Of a stretch of 27,085 nucleotides of DNA, positions 14,738 through 22,731 are shown piece after piece. Origin of the DNA: Synergistaceae bacterium. Its GTDB lineage: Bacteria > Synergistota > Synergistia > Synergistales > Aminobacteriaceae. How positions within the stretch are numbered: position 1 is the stretch's first letter; each line of letters starts with the position of its first letter. The notes beneath the pieces are model-generated. The model did no database searches, was not told the origin of the DNA, and was given only the letters and a program-made list of their open reading frames with translations. The position numbers and the translations under genes are program-made. Where the stretch lies: positions 1 through 27,085 of the forward strand of contig JAFVEW010000222.1 in assembly GCA_017475805.1 (NCBI GenBank), given 5' to 3'.

Positions 14738-16095
14738 TAATTTTTAATTTTTTCGCTGACAATTTTGCAGAAATGTTCGCCGCGAGCCTTATAACTTTTA
14801 TACATGTCCCAGCTTGTGCAGGCCGGTGATAATAAAACGACCATTCCGGGCTTCGCTAATTTTTGAGCTTCGTCAACGGCCTCTTCCATTGTCGAAACGC
14901 GCTTGAAATTTTTGAATTCTGCTTCTTCGAGAGCTTTTTGAATTTTAGGAGCTTCTTCGCCGATTAAGAGAGCAAAATCACATTCGGCTTTCACTGTTTC
15001 AGCAAGATGAGAATATTCTTCGCCTTTCCCTTGACCGCCTAAAATTATAATTTTTCGTCCCTTAATACATTTCATGGCCGTTACAGAAGCGTCAACGTTC
15101 GTGCCTTTTGAGTCGTCGATATATTGAACGCCGTCAATCGTTCCAGCATGTTCACAGCGGTGAGGCAATGGCTTAAAACCTTCTAATAAATTCTTAGCGT
15201 TGTCAATATTAACGCCCAATAATTTTGCCGCGCAAAGACACATAGCGACGTTTTCAAGGTTATGTGAGCCGATTAAAGTCGTGTCGCTAAAGTCAAAAAG
15301 TTTTTCGCTTTTTCCGTCGAGAGTCAAAACGGCCTCGCCCGCGTCTTCATTCATGAAAATATGTCCGCGTGAATTATGTTTTGATTCTTTTTGCCAGCTT
15401 AAAGTTATTAAATTGCCTGCTGCGTTCAAAATTTCAAAATCTCTATCTTGAATTATTCCCCAGCCGTTTGAATCTCGAAGTTTTAAGACTCTTGATTTAG
15501 CTTCAACGTAATTTTCAAAACTTCCGTGCCAGTCTATATGGTCAGGAGCGATATTCGTAACGATTGAAACTTTTGAACCTAAATTTTTTTCTGCTCTCGC
15601 TAACTGAAAGCTGCTAAGCTCCAAGACAACGGCATCAAAATTTTCTTTTTCGTCAGTGAAATTTGCGCTTGCTGTTCCTAAATTTCCGCCTGCTCCGGCT
15701 TTAAGTCCGGCTTTGTTAAGAATATGCCCGGTTAAAGAAGTTACAGTACTTTTTCCGTTAGAGCCTGTAACGCAGATTAAATTTTTAGCTTTTATGTGAG
15801 GCAAAACAAAATCAAGTTCGCCTGTAAGTTTTGCTTTTCGTTTTTGAGCTTCGATTAAAATCTCTGACTTCGGCGAAATTCCTGAACTAATTAAAATTTC
15901 GTTCGATTCAAAAACTTTTTCAGTGTTTCCGCCTTCTTCAAATTTTATATTGTTTTTTTCAAAAAGATTTTTAATTTCATCATTAATATTTTTCTGCTCG
16001 GACACAAAGACTTCATAGCCAAGATTTTTAGCAAGCAAAGCCAAACCTTGACCGCTGACTCCTGCACCGATAACAGAAACTTTATAATTTGGCAT
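14737..16095 (-). CDS. murD: UDP-N-acetylmuramoyl-L-alanine--D-glutamate ligase
   Basis: A 452-residue Mur ligase that adds D-glutamate to UDP-MurNAc-L-alanine in the cytoplasm. An N-terminal Rossmann domain (VIGAGVSGQGLALLA) binds the UDP substrate. The ATP loop is VTGSNGKST at about 108-116. The central domain has NIAPDHIDWHGS, and the C-terminal domain has DDSKGTNVDA and LLSPACTSWDMYKSYKARGEHF, typical of MurD. AGGAGG lies 10 bases before the ATG. First gene of murD-ftsW-murG, 36 bases after the corC stop, so it may be on the same transcript as the upstream phoH group. Confidence 0.95.
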   Translation of the reverse strand: MPNYKVSVIGAGVSGQGLALLAKNLGYEVFVSEQKNINDEIKNLFEKNNIKFEEGGNTEKVFESNEILISSGISPKSEILIEAQKRKAKLTGELDFVLPHIKAKNLICVTGSNGKSTVTSLTGHILNKAGLKAGAGGNLGTASANFTDEKENFDAVVLELSSFQLARAEKNLGSKVSIVTNIAPDHIDWHGSFENYVEAKSRVLKLRDSNGWGIIQDRDFEILNAAGNLITLSWQKESKHNSRGHIFMNEDAGEAVLTLDGKSEKLFDFSDTTLIGSHNLENVAMCLCAAKLLGVNIDNAKNLLEGFKPLPHRCEHAGTIDGVQYIDDSKGTNVDASVTAMKCIKGRKIIILGGQGKGEEYSHLAETVKAECDFALLIGEEAPKIQKALEEAEFKNFKRVSTMEEAVDEAQKLAKPGMVVLLSPACTSWDMYKSYKARGEHFCKIVSEKIKN

Positions 16096-16131
16096 AATGA
16101 TTTTTCCTCCTATTAAAAATTTTTTATTTAT

Positions 16132-17409
16132 CTAATCAACAACATCGACTACTTCGTCGTCAGTTTCGATTTTTGAAAGATTAAGCAAAGTTATTCGATG
16201 ATCTTCGAGAGCTTCAACTTTGATTTTCCAGCCGCCATACTCGAAAATTTCTCCGGCTTCGGGAAAACTTCCCGATAAAGTTAAGACTAATCCGCCTAAA
16301 CTTTCAGCGTCTTCGCTTTCAAATTCAGAGCCTAAAGCCTCGCTGAGATTTTCGAGACTTATTCCGCCTTGCACCATATAAGAGCCGTCATCTAATTTTT
16401 GAATTTCAGGTGCTTCTTGGTCGTACTCGTCTTGGATTTCGCCTACAATCTGCTCCAAAATATCTTCCATTGTTACAAGCCCTGCGACACCGCCGTATTC
16501 GTCAACGATTATAGCTATGTGAATATGCTCGCGGCGCATGTTTTCTAATAGTTCAGCCGTTCTGATAGTTTCAGGAACAAAAATAGGCTTTCGTAATAAA
16601 TTTCTGACTTCGCAAGTTAAATCAGCGTCTAAAAGATTTTTCAAAGTATCTTTGACATAAAGAATCCCTATAATATTATCCGGGCTTTCTTCATAAACAG
16701 GAAGGCGCGAATGACCTTCTTCGATAAAAATTTTTACGGCTTCGGCTAAAGTGTCTTCGGCTTCAAGGGCTATCATGTCCGTTCGAGGGATCATAATCTC
16801 ATGGACTCGGGTCTCGTCAAAGTCGATTATTCCGTCAATCATTCGCCGTTCACTGGCTTCGAGTGCGCCGCTTTCTTCACCGATTTTCACAAATTGTTCT
16901 ATCTCGTCGCGGGTTACAAAAACCTGCTGAGTTCCTAAATCAATATGAAGCAAAAAGCCGATAGCCTTAACGCATTTCTTCATAGCCCAAGCTATTGGCG
17001 AGATTAAAAAAGCTAAAATTCTTAAAATCGGCGACGCGAAAATCAAAACATTTTCAGAGTAAACCATAGCCGCACTCTTAGGCAAAATTTCGCCGAAGAT
17101 AACTATTAAAACCGTCATAACCGGGACGACAAAGACAAGAGCATGTGAACCGAAGAGGCCAAGAACAACACTTGAAGCTAAGGCCGACGCTGAAATATTT
17201 ACGACGTTATTCGCGATTAAGCAGACCGTTAGAGCCTCCTGTGTATCATCAATCAGCCATTGAAACGTAGAATTTAAGAATTTATATTTACCCTGCTCCT
17301 GCAAAGTTCGCAGCTTGCCAGTGCCTGTTGCCGTTATTGAAGTCTCTGCGCCGCTGAAAAAAGCTGAAAGCAAAAATAAAATCACAAAGCCTAAAATTAT
17401 CACGGTCAT
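16132..17409 (-). CDS. CNNM/CBS-domain transporter-like protein (HlyC/CorC family)
   Basis: A 425-residue membrane protein. The N-terminal CNNM (DUF21) domain (about 1-180) has three to four membrane segments, FFSGAETSI at the start and GEILPKSAAM. Two CBS domains follow (about 200-330: HEIMIPRTDMIAL, GHSRLPVYEESPDNIIGILYVKD, IIVDEYGGVAGLVTMEDILEQIVGEI), then the CorC_HlyC domain. Members are linked to magnesium and cobalt homeostasis; the hemolysin name is historical. It lies one base after ybeY, a common arrangement. The stop is TAG, which matters for the Mrr-like gene because it shows TAG works as a normal stop here. Confidence 0.92.
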   Translation of the reverse strand: MTVIILGFVILFLLSAFFSGAETSITATGTGKLRTLQEQGKYKFLNSTFQWLIDDTQEALTVCLIANNVVNISASALASSVVLGLFGSHALVFVVPVMTVLIVIFGEILPKSAAMVYSENVLIFASPILRILAFLISPIAWAMKKCVKAIGFLLHIDLGTQQVFVTRDEIEQFVKIGEESGALEASERRMIDGIIDFDETRVHEIMIPRTDMIALEAEDTLAEAVKIFIEEGHSRLPVYEESPDNIIGILYVKDTLKNLLDADLTCEVRNLLRKPIFVPETIRTAELLENMRREHIHIAIIVDEYGGVAGLVTMEDILEQIVGEIQDEYDQEAPEIQKLDDGSYMVQGGISLENLSEALGSEFESEDAESLGGLVLTLSGSFPEAGEIFEYGGWKIKVEALEDHRITLLNLSKIETDDEVVDVVD

Positions 17410-17410
17410 T

Positions 17411-17896
17411 TTATTTTGCCTCCGCTAAAATTTTTGACTTTATTTCGTCCTGTTTGCGCCACATTAATTCTTGCTTTTCTTCAGTGTCATGATCATAGCC
17501 GAGCAAATGCAAAAATGAGTGAGCAATCATCAAATAAATTGCCTCGCGTTCTTCAAGTTCGCTGTGAAGTCTTTTAACTTCTTCGGGACAAATTACAATA
17601 TCGCCCAAAGCTAAAACGGGCATGAAAAAATTTTCATCTTTGTCATCATCAAAATTTATTAAAGGGAACGACAAAACATCTGTAGCTTCGTCGACGTTTC
17701 TGTATTCGTGATTTAATTTGCGAATTTCGTCAGGCGTCGTGAAAGTTAAAGAAATCTCCGCAAATTCGTAATTTTTTGAGTCGGGGTAGATAGCCGCAAG
17801 CTCGTCTTCAAGAACGGCCGCGACCGCGTCAAGATTAAAATCGCTGCTACTATCGCCTTCTGAATCTTCGGGCGTAATGCTCAATGATAACTTCAA
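17411..17896 (-). CDS. ybeY: Endoribonuclease YbeY (16S rRNA maturation)
   Basis: A 161-residue zinc-dependent RNase involved in 16S rRNA 3' end maturation and ribosome quality control. The metal motif is AHSFLHLLGYDHD (about residues 127-139) with three histidines, preceded by LNHEYRNVDEATDVLSFPL and LGDIVICPE, all typical of the family. The start is a TTG; upstream there is only a weak AAGG, so the exact start is less certain. It lies between pgpH and corC in the conserved phoH-pgpH-ybeY order. Confidence 0.93.
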   Translation of the reverse strand: MKLSLSITPEDSEGDSSSDFNLDAVAAVLEDELAAIYPDSKNYEFAEISLTFTTPDEIRKLNHEYRNVDEATDVLSFPLINFDDDKDENFFMPVLALGDIVICPEEVKRLHSELEEREAIYLMIAHSFLHLLGYDHDTEEKQELMWRKQDEIKSKILAEAK

Positions 17897-17968
17897 AATA
17901 AAAAATCTAACCTTTCTAAAATTTAATTCTTAATTCAAGCAAATATTAATTTTATTTTAGTCTTAAAA

Positions 17969-20110
17969 TTATTTTTCTTTAACTATTTTTTTGACTTTTC
18001 TTGTATGATACATTGATTGTAATACAGAGCACAACGTTTCTTTAATGACTGCTAAGTCTTTGAAAGTAAAATTAACGCTGTCAAATTGATGTTCGTTAAT
18101 CTTGCTGTTTATGACTTGAGTAACGATTTTTTCAATCGCGCTGAGAGTTTTTCCTTTTTCTCTGTTTGAGTCGTCGGCTTCAAGTTCTTGAATATTAGCG
18201 GCTCTGACGGCTGCTTCTACAGAGTCAACAATCATTAATAAAGCTGTCTCGCGGCTCTGAGGCTTAGGTCCGGGATAACAAAAAGAATCCCATTCGACAT
18301 TTTCTCCCAAAGATTTTGCTTTGTTATAAAAATACCGTGTGCTTGTAGTTCCGTGATGCTCGGCGATAAAATCTCTGATTCTTTTTGGGAGTTTTGCTTC
18401 AAAAGCAAGTTCGAGGCCGTCTTTAACGTGTGAGATTATAGTGATAGAACTTAACATCGGCGACATTTCATCGTGGACGTTGAGACCGCCGTTTTGATTT
18501 TCTACAAAATATTGAGGCTTTCGCAGTTTCCCTATATCGTGATAATAAGCTCCTGCTCTGAGCAAGTTTACGTCCATTCCTAATTTAAGACCTACAGCTT
18601 CGATCAAGGTCGCTATCGTTAAGCAATGCTGATAAGTACCCGGAGCATTGCGTTGTAAATCTCTAAGCAAAGGGCTTGACGGGTGAGAAAGTTCTCGGAG
18701 CGTCAAAATTGAAAGCGTGCCTAAAGAATCTTCAAAGTATTGCAAAATCAACAAAACAAAATGAGTTACAAATAGCTCGTATAAGAAAAATAGTCCTGCT
18801 TCCTGCCAAAATTCGCCTAACGGAATAAATAATCTGAAATTATCTTGAACAAACGGAGGCCCTTGAATTGTCCGCATTGACATTTTTATGACAGTCATCA
18901 AAGCCGACATTAAAATTACTCGCCCTGCAACTTGACGGCGGGACTCGCATTTTCTCAAAAAATAAAATCCGAACATCGACGAGAAAACTCCGAGTGCCAT
19001 TAACATAAATTGATGAGCTACAGCCTGCGAAGTTATTATGAAAACGCCTGAGCCTGACGCAGCTATCGATAAGCAAAACGCAAGATAATCAGGCAGACAA
19101 AGATAAGCAACAGCCGCAGCTGCTAATGATCCAGCACCGTGAATATCAATTCGAGCAGCAAAAGCCTCGCAGCTCCACGCCGTTAGCATTACAAAAATTA
19201 CGCACCACCATGTAGGTTTATGTTCGCCTGCTCCTTTGTTCAGGATATTTAATAATAAAGGCAAAGAAAGCACGCATAAAATCACAGTTGCTAATTGAAT
19301 TACGGGGAAAGTATCTTCAGTATAGCCTTGAAGCCGTAACAAAACTGCGGTCTGCCGCGTAACAACATCGCCTTTGCTTACAATTATGTCGCCGGGTTCT
19401 AATTTTCTGTCTATAATAGGAACGTCATTAGCGGCGGCTTTTCGCGATAAAGTCGTTAAGTCATCGTCAAGTTTCACTGTCAAATTTCCGAGACGAGATA
19501 AAATTTGATAAATAAAATTAGCTTCGTTCGATTGAAGAGCGGCCTTGTTAATTTCGTTCCATAAAATTGAAGCCATTAATGACGTGTTGTTGCGGAAAAC
19601 TTTTTGAGCTTCAAGAGCGTCAATATAAGAACTTCCGATTTTGAAAGCATTATTGAGAATTTTTGCTTTTTCTTCGTCGCTGAGTTTTAAGATAGCGTCA
19701 AGTAAAGCCTTCGGGAAAATGTCTAAATAAGTCGACTCTTTTTTGCTTGAGTCTTTCATGTCACGCAGAGCTTCAAGACGTCTTTGAAGACGAGTTTTAG
19801 CACTGACATCTCTCACCATGACGCCTATAATACTTTCATTGACCATTGAGCGCAGAGAATTAGCTGAAGCCTGATCATCGTAACGCATTTGAGATATTAC
19901 TCTGTAAGTTTCAGGCGAAGGTTTTCCGACCGTGAAACTATCTCCGCGCCGCGTCAAGACCGCCCATTGAGCTATAACAATAAAAATCCCTGCAACTAAT
20001 AAAAAAGTCAAAGGGACTATGAATTTCGAGATTGAATTAAAATTGAATTTGCTTTTGTCAAAATTAAAAAAATTTTTCTTGGGCTTATTTTTATTATATT
20101 TATATTTCAT
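17969..20110 (-). CDS. pgpH: 7TMR-HDED/HD-domain phosphohydrolase, PgpH-type c-di-AMP phosphodiesterase
   Basis: A 713-residue membrane protein. A basic Asn/Lys-rich N-terminus is followed by a membrane segment (about 30-50), an extracytoplasmic 7TMR-HDED domain (about 55-270), roughly seven membrane helices (about 275-480) and a cytoplasmic HD domain (about 490-660) with YYHDIGKLRKPQYF (H524, D525) and EHHGT. PgpH-type enzymes hydrolyse c-di-AMP to pApA. Position between phoH and ybeY is the standard context. No Shine-Dalgarno sequence is seen; a repeat-derived inverted repeat starts 8 bases upstream of the ATG. Confidence 0.9.
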   Translation of the reverse strand: MKYKYNKNKPKKNFFNFDKSKFNFNSISKFIVPLTFLLVAGIFIVIAQWAVLTRRGDSFTVGKPSPETYRVISQMRYDDQASANSLRSMVNESIIGVMVRDVSAKTRLQRRLEALRDMKDSSKKESTYLDIFPKALLDAILKLSDEEKAKILNNAFKIGSSYIDALEAQKVFRNNTSLMASILWNEINKAALQSNEANFIYQILSRLGNLTVKLDDDLTTLSRKAAANDVPIIDRKLEPGDIIVSKGDVVTRQTAVLLRLQGYTEDTFPVIQLATVILCVLSLPLLLNILNKGAGEHKPTWWCVIFVMLTAWSCEAFAARIDIHGAGSLAAAAVAYLCLPDYLAFCLSIAASGSGVFIITSQAVAHQFMLMALGVFSSMFGFYFLRKCESRRQVAGRVILMSALMTVIKMSMRTIQGPPFVQDNFRLFIPLGEFWQEAGLFFLYELFVTHFVLLILQYFEDSLGTLSILTLRELSHPSSPLLRDLQRNAPGTYQHCLTIATLIEAVGLKLGMDVNLLRAGAYYHDIGKLRKPQYFVENQNGGLNVHDEMSPMLSSITIISHVKDGLELAFEAKLPKRIRDFIAEHHGTTSTRYFYNKAKSLGENVEWDSFCYPGPKPQSRETALLMIVDSVEAAVRAANIQELEADDSNREKGKTLSAIEKIVTQVINSKINEHQFDSVNFTFKDLAVIKETLCSVLQSMYHTRKVKKIVKEK

Positions 20111-20118
20111 GCTTAATT

Positions 20119-20194
20119 CAGTTAGGGGTCAGCGTTTAGGAGCTTAATATACAAAAATAAAAACTCCTCACTTCTCACTCCTAACCCCTCACTG
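20119..20194 (-). repeat. Heptad repeat array and inverted repeat between phoH and pgpH
   Basis: On the minus strand, GAG/GGAGT-type 7-bp units run from 20194 to about 20163 and contain the phoH stop codon (TGA at 20189-20191). The other side of the gap holds a partner: CAGTTAGGGGT (20119-20129) pairs with ACCCCTCACTG (20184-20194) in 10 of 11 positions, and AGGAG (20138-20142) with CTCCT (20164-20168). A stem-loop therefore spans nearly the whole gap. Confidence 0.75.
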
Positions 20195-21151
20195 TTTTTT
20201 TTCGTATTTTTCGTAGGCTTGGACAATTTTTTGAACGATCTCGTGCCTGACTACATCAGCGTAGCTCAAGTCCATAAAGCCTATTCCTTTAATGCCGCCT
20301 AAAATTTCGCGGACCGTGCTTAAACCTGAAAGCGAAGCACCGCCGGGCAAGTCTGTTTGAGTTATGTCGCCTGTTACGACAGCTTTTGAGCCGAAGCCTA
20401 AACGTGTTAAAAACATTTTCATCTGCTTGGGCGTAGTGTTTTGAGCCTCGTCAAGAATTATGAAACTTTCATTGAGAGTTCGGCCTCGCATATAAGCCAG
20501 CGGCACTATTTCTATAACGCCTTTATCAGCATAACGCAAAAATTTTTCCGGCGATAATAAATCATAAAAAGCATCATAAAGCGGTCTGACATAAGGCTCT
20601 ACTTTTTCGCGTAAGTCTCCGGGCAAATAACCTAAACTTTCTCCTGCTTCAACTGCGGGACGAACAAGAACGACGCGGTTAACTTTGCCTGCCTTCAACA
20701 TTGATACGGCTTCACATACTGCTAAATAAGTTTTTCCTGTTCCTGCCGGTCCTGTTGCGAATAAAATAAAATTGTCGCGGATAGCTTTAATATAAGCTCT
20801 TTGTCCGGGAGTTTTAGCGCGAATAGGCTTGCCTCTTGCAGTAGTGCAAATTATTTCTGAATATAATTCGCTAAGTTTTAATTCACGGCCTTCTGCGATT
20901 GCGTCCATAGCTGCGCGGACATCAGAAATATGAATTTCGTGATCTTTTTCAGCAACGGTTAAAAGCTCATGAATTAAATTTTCTACGATTTTGACAGGTT
21001 CAGAATCAGGGCCGCTGACTTTGACGGCCCCGTCTTTTATAGAAATTGAAACTGGATAGCGGGCTTCAATAGCTTTGAAATTCTCGTCATTTTGTCCAGC
21101 GAGTCTTGCTAAGACAAACCCATCCCCGCTCAAAGGAATTTCCATAATCAT
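20189..21151 (-). CDS. phoH: PhoH-like ATPase
   Basis: A 320-residue protein with an N-terminal KH-like region (about 15-75) and a PhoH P-loop domain: Walker A GPAGTGKT (about 133-140) and Walker B FIILDEAQN followed by TTPKQMKMFLTRLGFGSKAVVTGD. PhoH proteins are cytoplasmic ATPases with RNA-related roles. It leads the phoH-pgpH-ybeY cluster. The start is written as the outer ATG; an in-frame ATG two codons later (MEIPLSG) is equally possible, and neither has a clear ribosome binding site. The stop codon lies inside the heptad array. Confidence 0.92.
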   Translation of the reverse strand: MIMEIPLSGDGFVLARLAGQNDENFKAIEARYPVSISIKDGAVKVSGPDSEPVKIVENLIHELLTVAEKDHEIHISDVRAAMDAIAEGRELKLSELYSEIICTTARGKPIRAKTPGQRAYIKAIRDNFILFATGPAGTGKTYLAVCEAVSMLKAGKVNRVVLVRPAVEAGESLGYLPGDLREKVEPYVRPLYDAFYDLLSPEKFLRYADKGVIEIVPLAYMRGRTLNESFIILDEAQNTTPKQMKMFLTRLGFGSKAVVTGDITQTDLPGGASLSGLSTVREILGGIKGIGFMDLSYADVVRHEIVQKIVQAYEKYEKKQ

Positions 21152-21170
21152 AAATATAAAATTAGTCTAG

Positions 21171-21225
21171 AATTAAGAAGGAGCTTTTTTAACTCCTACT
21201 TCCTAATTCCTAACTCCTAATTGCT
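21171..21225 (-). repeat. Heptad repeat array and hairpin between pycB and phoH
   Basis: On the minus strand, starting one base after the pycB-type TAA (21227-21229), units read AGCAATT, AGGAGTT, AGGAATT, AGGAAGT, AGGAGTT. AGGAG (21179-21183) pairs with CTCCT (21193-21197) and the outer AATTA (21171-21175) with TAATT (21204-21208). The 21 bases at 21205-21225 are identical to 2590-2610 on the other strand. Confidence 0.8.
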
Positions 21226-21226
21226 T

Positions 21227-22615
21227 TTACGCCGGGTAAGCCTCCGGGGCTGCCTGAGCTTGAAGTCCTGTATCTCTCTTGTGAACTTTAGCATATTTTT
21301 TCGGCAAGAAGTCTTTAGCAACCTGCGGGAACATGATCCAAGTTAAAGCGTCTTCGGGTTCTGTTGCCCAAGGTTTGCAGTCTTCACGAGCCTGTTCCAT
21401 TTCAGGAGCGATTTTCTCGCCGGGTCTGCATGTGATAGGCTCTTCGTTGCCGATAGCTAACTTCTGAACTTCAGGGTCTACAGGTGCGGGCGGTTGACCA
21501 TAGTAACCTAAGAAATACTGACGGATTTCTTTCGGAAAACTCTTCCAGCGGCCTCTTAAAACGTTCACAGTAGCCTGAGTTCCGACCATCTGGCTTGACG
21601 GAGTAACAAGCGGAGGATAACCCATAGCTTTGCGAACGACAGGAACTTCGTTAAGAACGTCCTCAAGTTTATCGATAGCGTTCATTTCTTTTAACTGGTT
21701 GACCATGTTTGAATACATGCCGCCAGGAATCTGATAGCGAAGAATATTGATATCGACGCCTGCGATTTCGGGCAATAAATTTTTATATTTATCACGAAGT
21801 TTCTTAAAGTGATTGCAGATTGGGAGCAAGTCATCAATTTTAATGCCTGTGTCGTATTCAGAACCTGCTAAGGCTGCGACGATTGACTCAGTTGGCGGCT
21901 GGCTTGTTCCGAGAGCGAACGGTGAAATTGCTGTGTCGACGATTTCTGCGCCTGCTTCAATTCCTGAAAGATAAGCCATGCTTGCAAGACCTGTTGTGTA
22001 ATGGCTGTGAAGTTCAACAGGAATATCAACTTTTTCTTTGATTGCTTTGACTAATTTAGCGCAGTCTATCGGTCCGATTAAACCGGCCATGTCTTTAATA
22101 GCGATTGAGTCCGCTCCCATTTCCTGCATCTGCTTGGCCATGTTCGCAAAAGTATCAAGAGTATGAACAGGCGAGAGAGTATAACTCATGCAAAGCTGAA
22201 GGTGAGCACCTTCCTTTTTAACTTGGTCAGCAGCGACTTCAACGTTTCTTAAATCGTTAAGAGCATCGAAGCAGCGAATAATATCAATTCCGTTTCCGAC
22301 GGCCTTTTTGACGAACTCGCGGACAACATCATCAGCATAATGACGATAGCCGACTAAGTTCTGGCCGCGAAGAAGCATTTGAAGTTTAGCTTTTTTAACT
22401 CTTGCACGGATAAGTCTTAATCTTTCCCACGGGTCTTCGTCAAGGAAACGCATTGCCGAGTCAAACGTAGCTCCTCCCCACATCTCTAAGGCCCAGTAGC
22501 CTGCATTGTCCATATATTCAAGTACCGGGAGCATATCTTCCGTTTTCATTCGTGTTGCGATTAAAGACTGATGAGCATCACGCAAAGCCGTTTCTGTGAT
22601 ACGTACTTTTGGCAT
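21227..22615 (-). CDS. Carboxyltransferase subunit of the PycB/OadA/transcarboxylase 5S type, lacking a biotinyl domain
   Basis: A 462-residue TIM-barrel enzyme that transfers carboxyl groups between biotin and pyruvate or oxaloacetate. It has LRDAHQS at 11-17, EMWGGATFD, the carbamylatable-lysine region SIAIKDMAG, the metal-binding HSHYTTG and the conserved C-terminal PYC_OADA region. Pyruvate carboxylase B and oxaloacetate decarboxylase alpha usually continue to about 600 residues with a biotinyl EAMKM motif. That motif is absent, so a separate biotin carrier is expected, as in transcarboxylase 5S. AGGAGG lies nine bases before the ATG. It appears monocistronic or leads into phoH. Confidence 0.88.
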   Translation of the reverse strand: MPKVRITETALRDAHQSLIATRMKTEDMLPVLEYMDNAGYWALEMWGGATFDSAMRFLDEDPWERLRLIRARVKKAKLQMLLRGQNLVGYRHYADDVVREFVKKAVGNGIDIIRCFDALNDLRNVEVAADQVKKEGAHLQLCMSYTLSPVHTLDTFANMAKQMQEMGADSIAIKDMAGLIGPIDCAKLVKAIKEKVDIPVELHSHYTTGLASMAYLSGIEAGAEIVDTAISPFALGTSQPPTESIVAALAGSEYDTGIKIDDLLPICNHFKKLRDKYKNLLPEIAGVDINILRYQIPGGMYSNMVNQLKEMNAIDKLEDVLNEVPVVRKAMGYPPLVTPSSQMVGTQATVNVLRGRWKSFPKEIRQYFLGYYGQPPAPVDPEVQKLAIGNEEPITCRPGEKIAPEMEQAREDCKPWATEPEDALTWIMFPQVAKDFLPKKYAKVHKRDTGLQAQAAPEAYPA

Positions 22616-22666
22616 AAAAATTTTTTCCTCCTAATTGAAAATTTTTTATTTGAAATTTTGCTTGTA

Positions 22667-22672
22667 ATTATA
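22667..22672 (-). promoter_or_regulatory. -10 element for the carboxyltransferase gene
   Basis: A perfect TATAAT on the minus strand, 51 bases upstream of the carboxyltransferase ATG. It lies a few bases past the U-tract of the terminator of the upstream binding-protein gene, so termination and initiation are packed into about 35 bases. No good -35 box is seen. Confidence 0.45.
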
Positions 22673-22676
22673 CAAT

Positions 22677-22699
22677 AAAAAAAGGGGTCTAAACCCCTT
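22677..22699 (-). terminator. Rho-independent terminator of the binding-protein gene
   Basis: AAGGGGT (22682-22688) and ACCCCTT (22693-22699) form a perfect 7-bp stem with a four-base loop. On the minus strand it is followed by a U-tract (A-run 22677-22683 on the plus strand). It lies 32 bases after the stop of the gene at 22732. Confidence 0.9.
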
Positions 22700-22731
22700 A
22701 ACAGTAATTTACGCGATGAAAAATTTAGATT

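Noticed and set aside
2581..21225. Heptad arrays as a CRISPR array
   Set aside because: Units are 7 bp with no spacers, and the sites are dispersed between unrelated genes; no cas genes are present.
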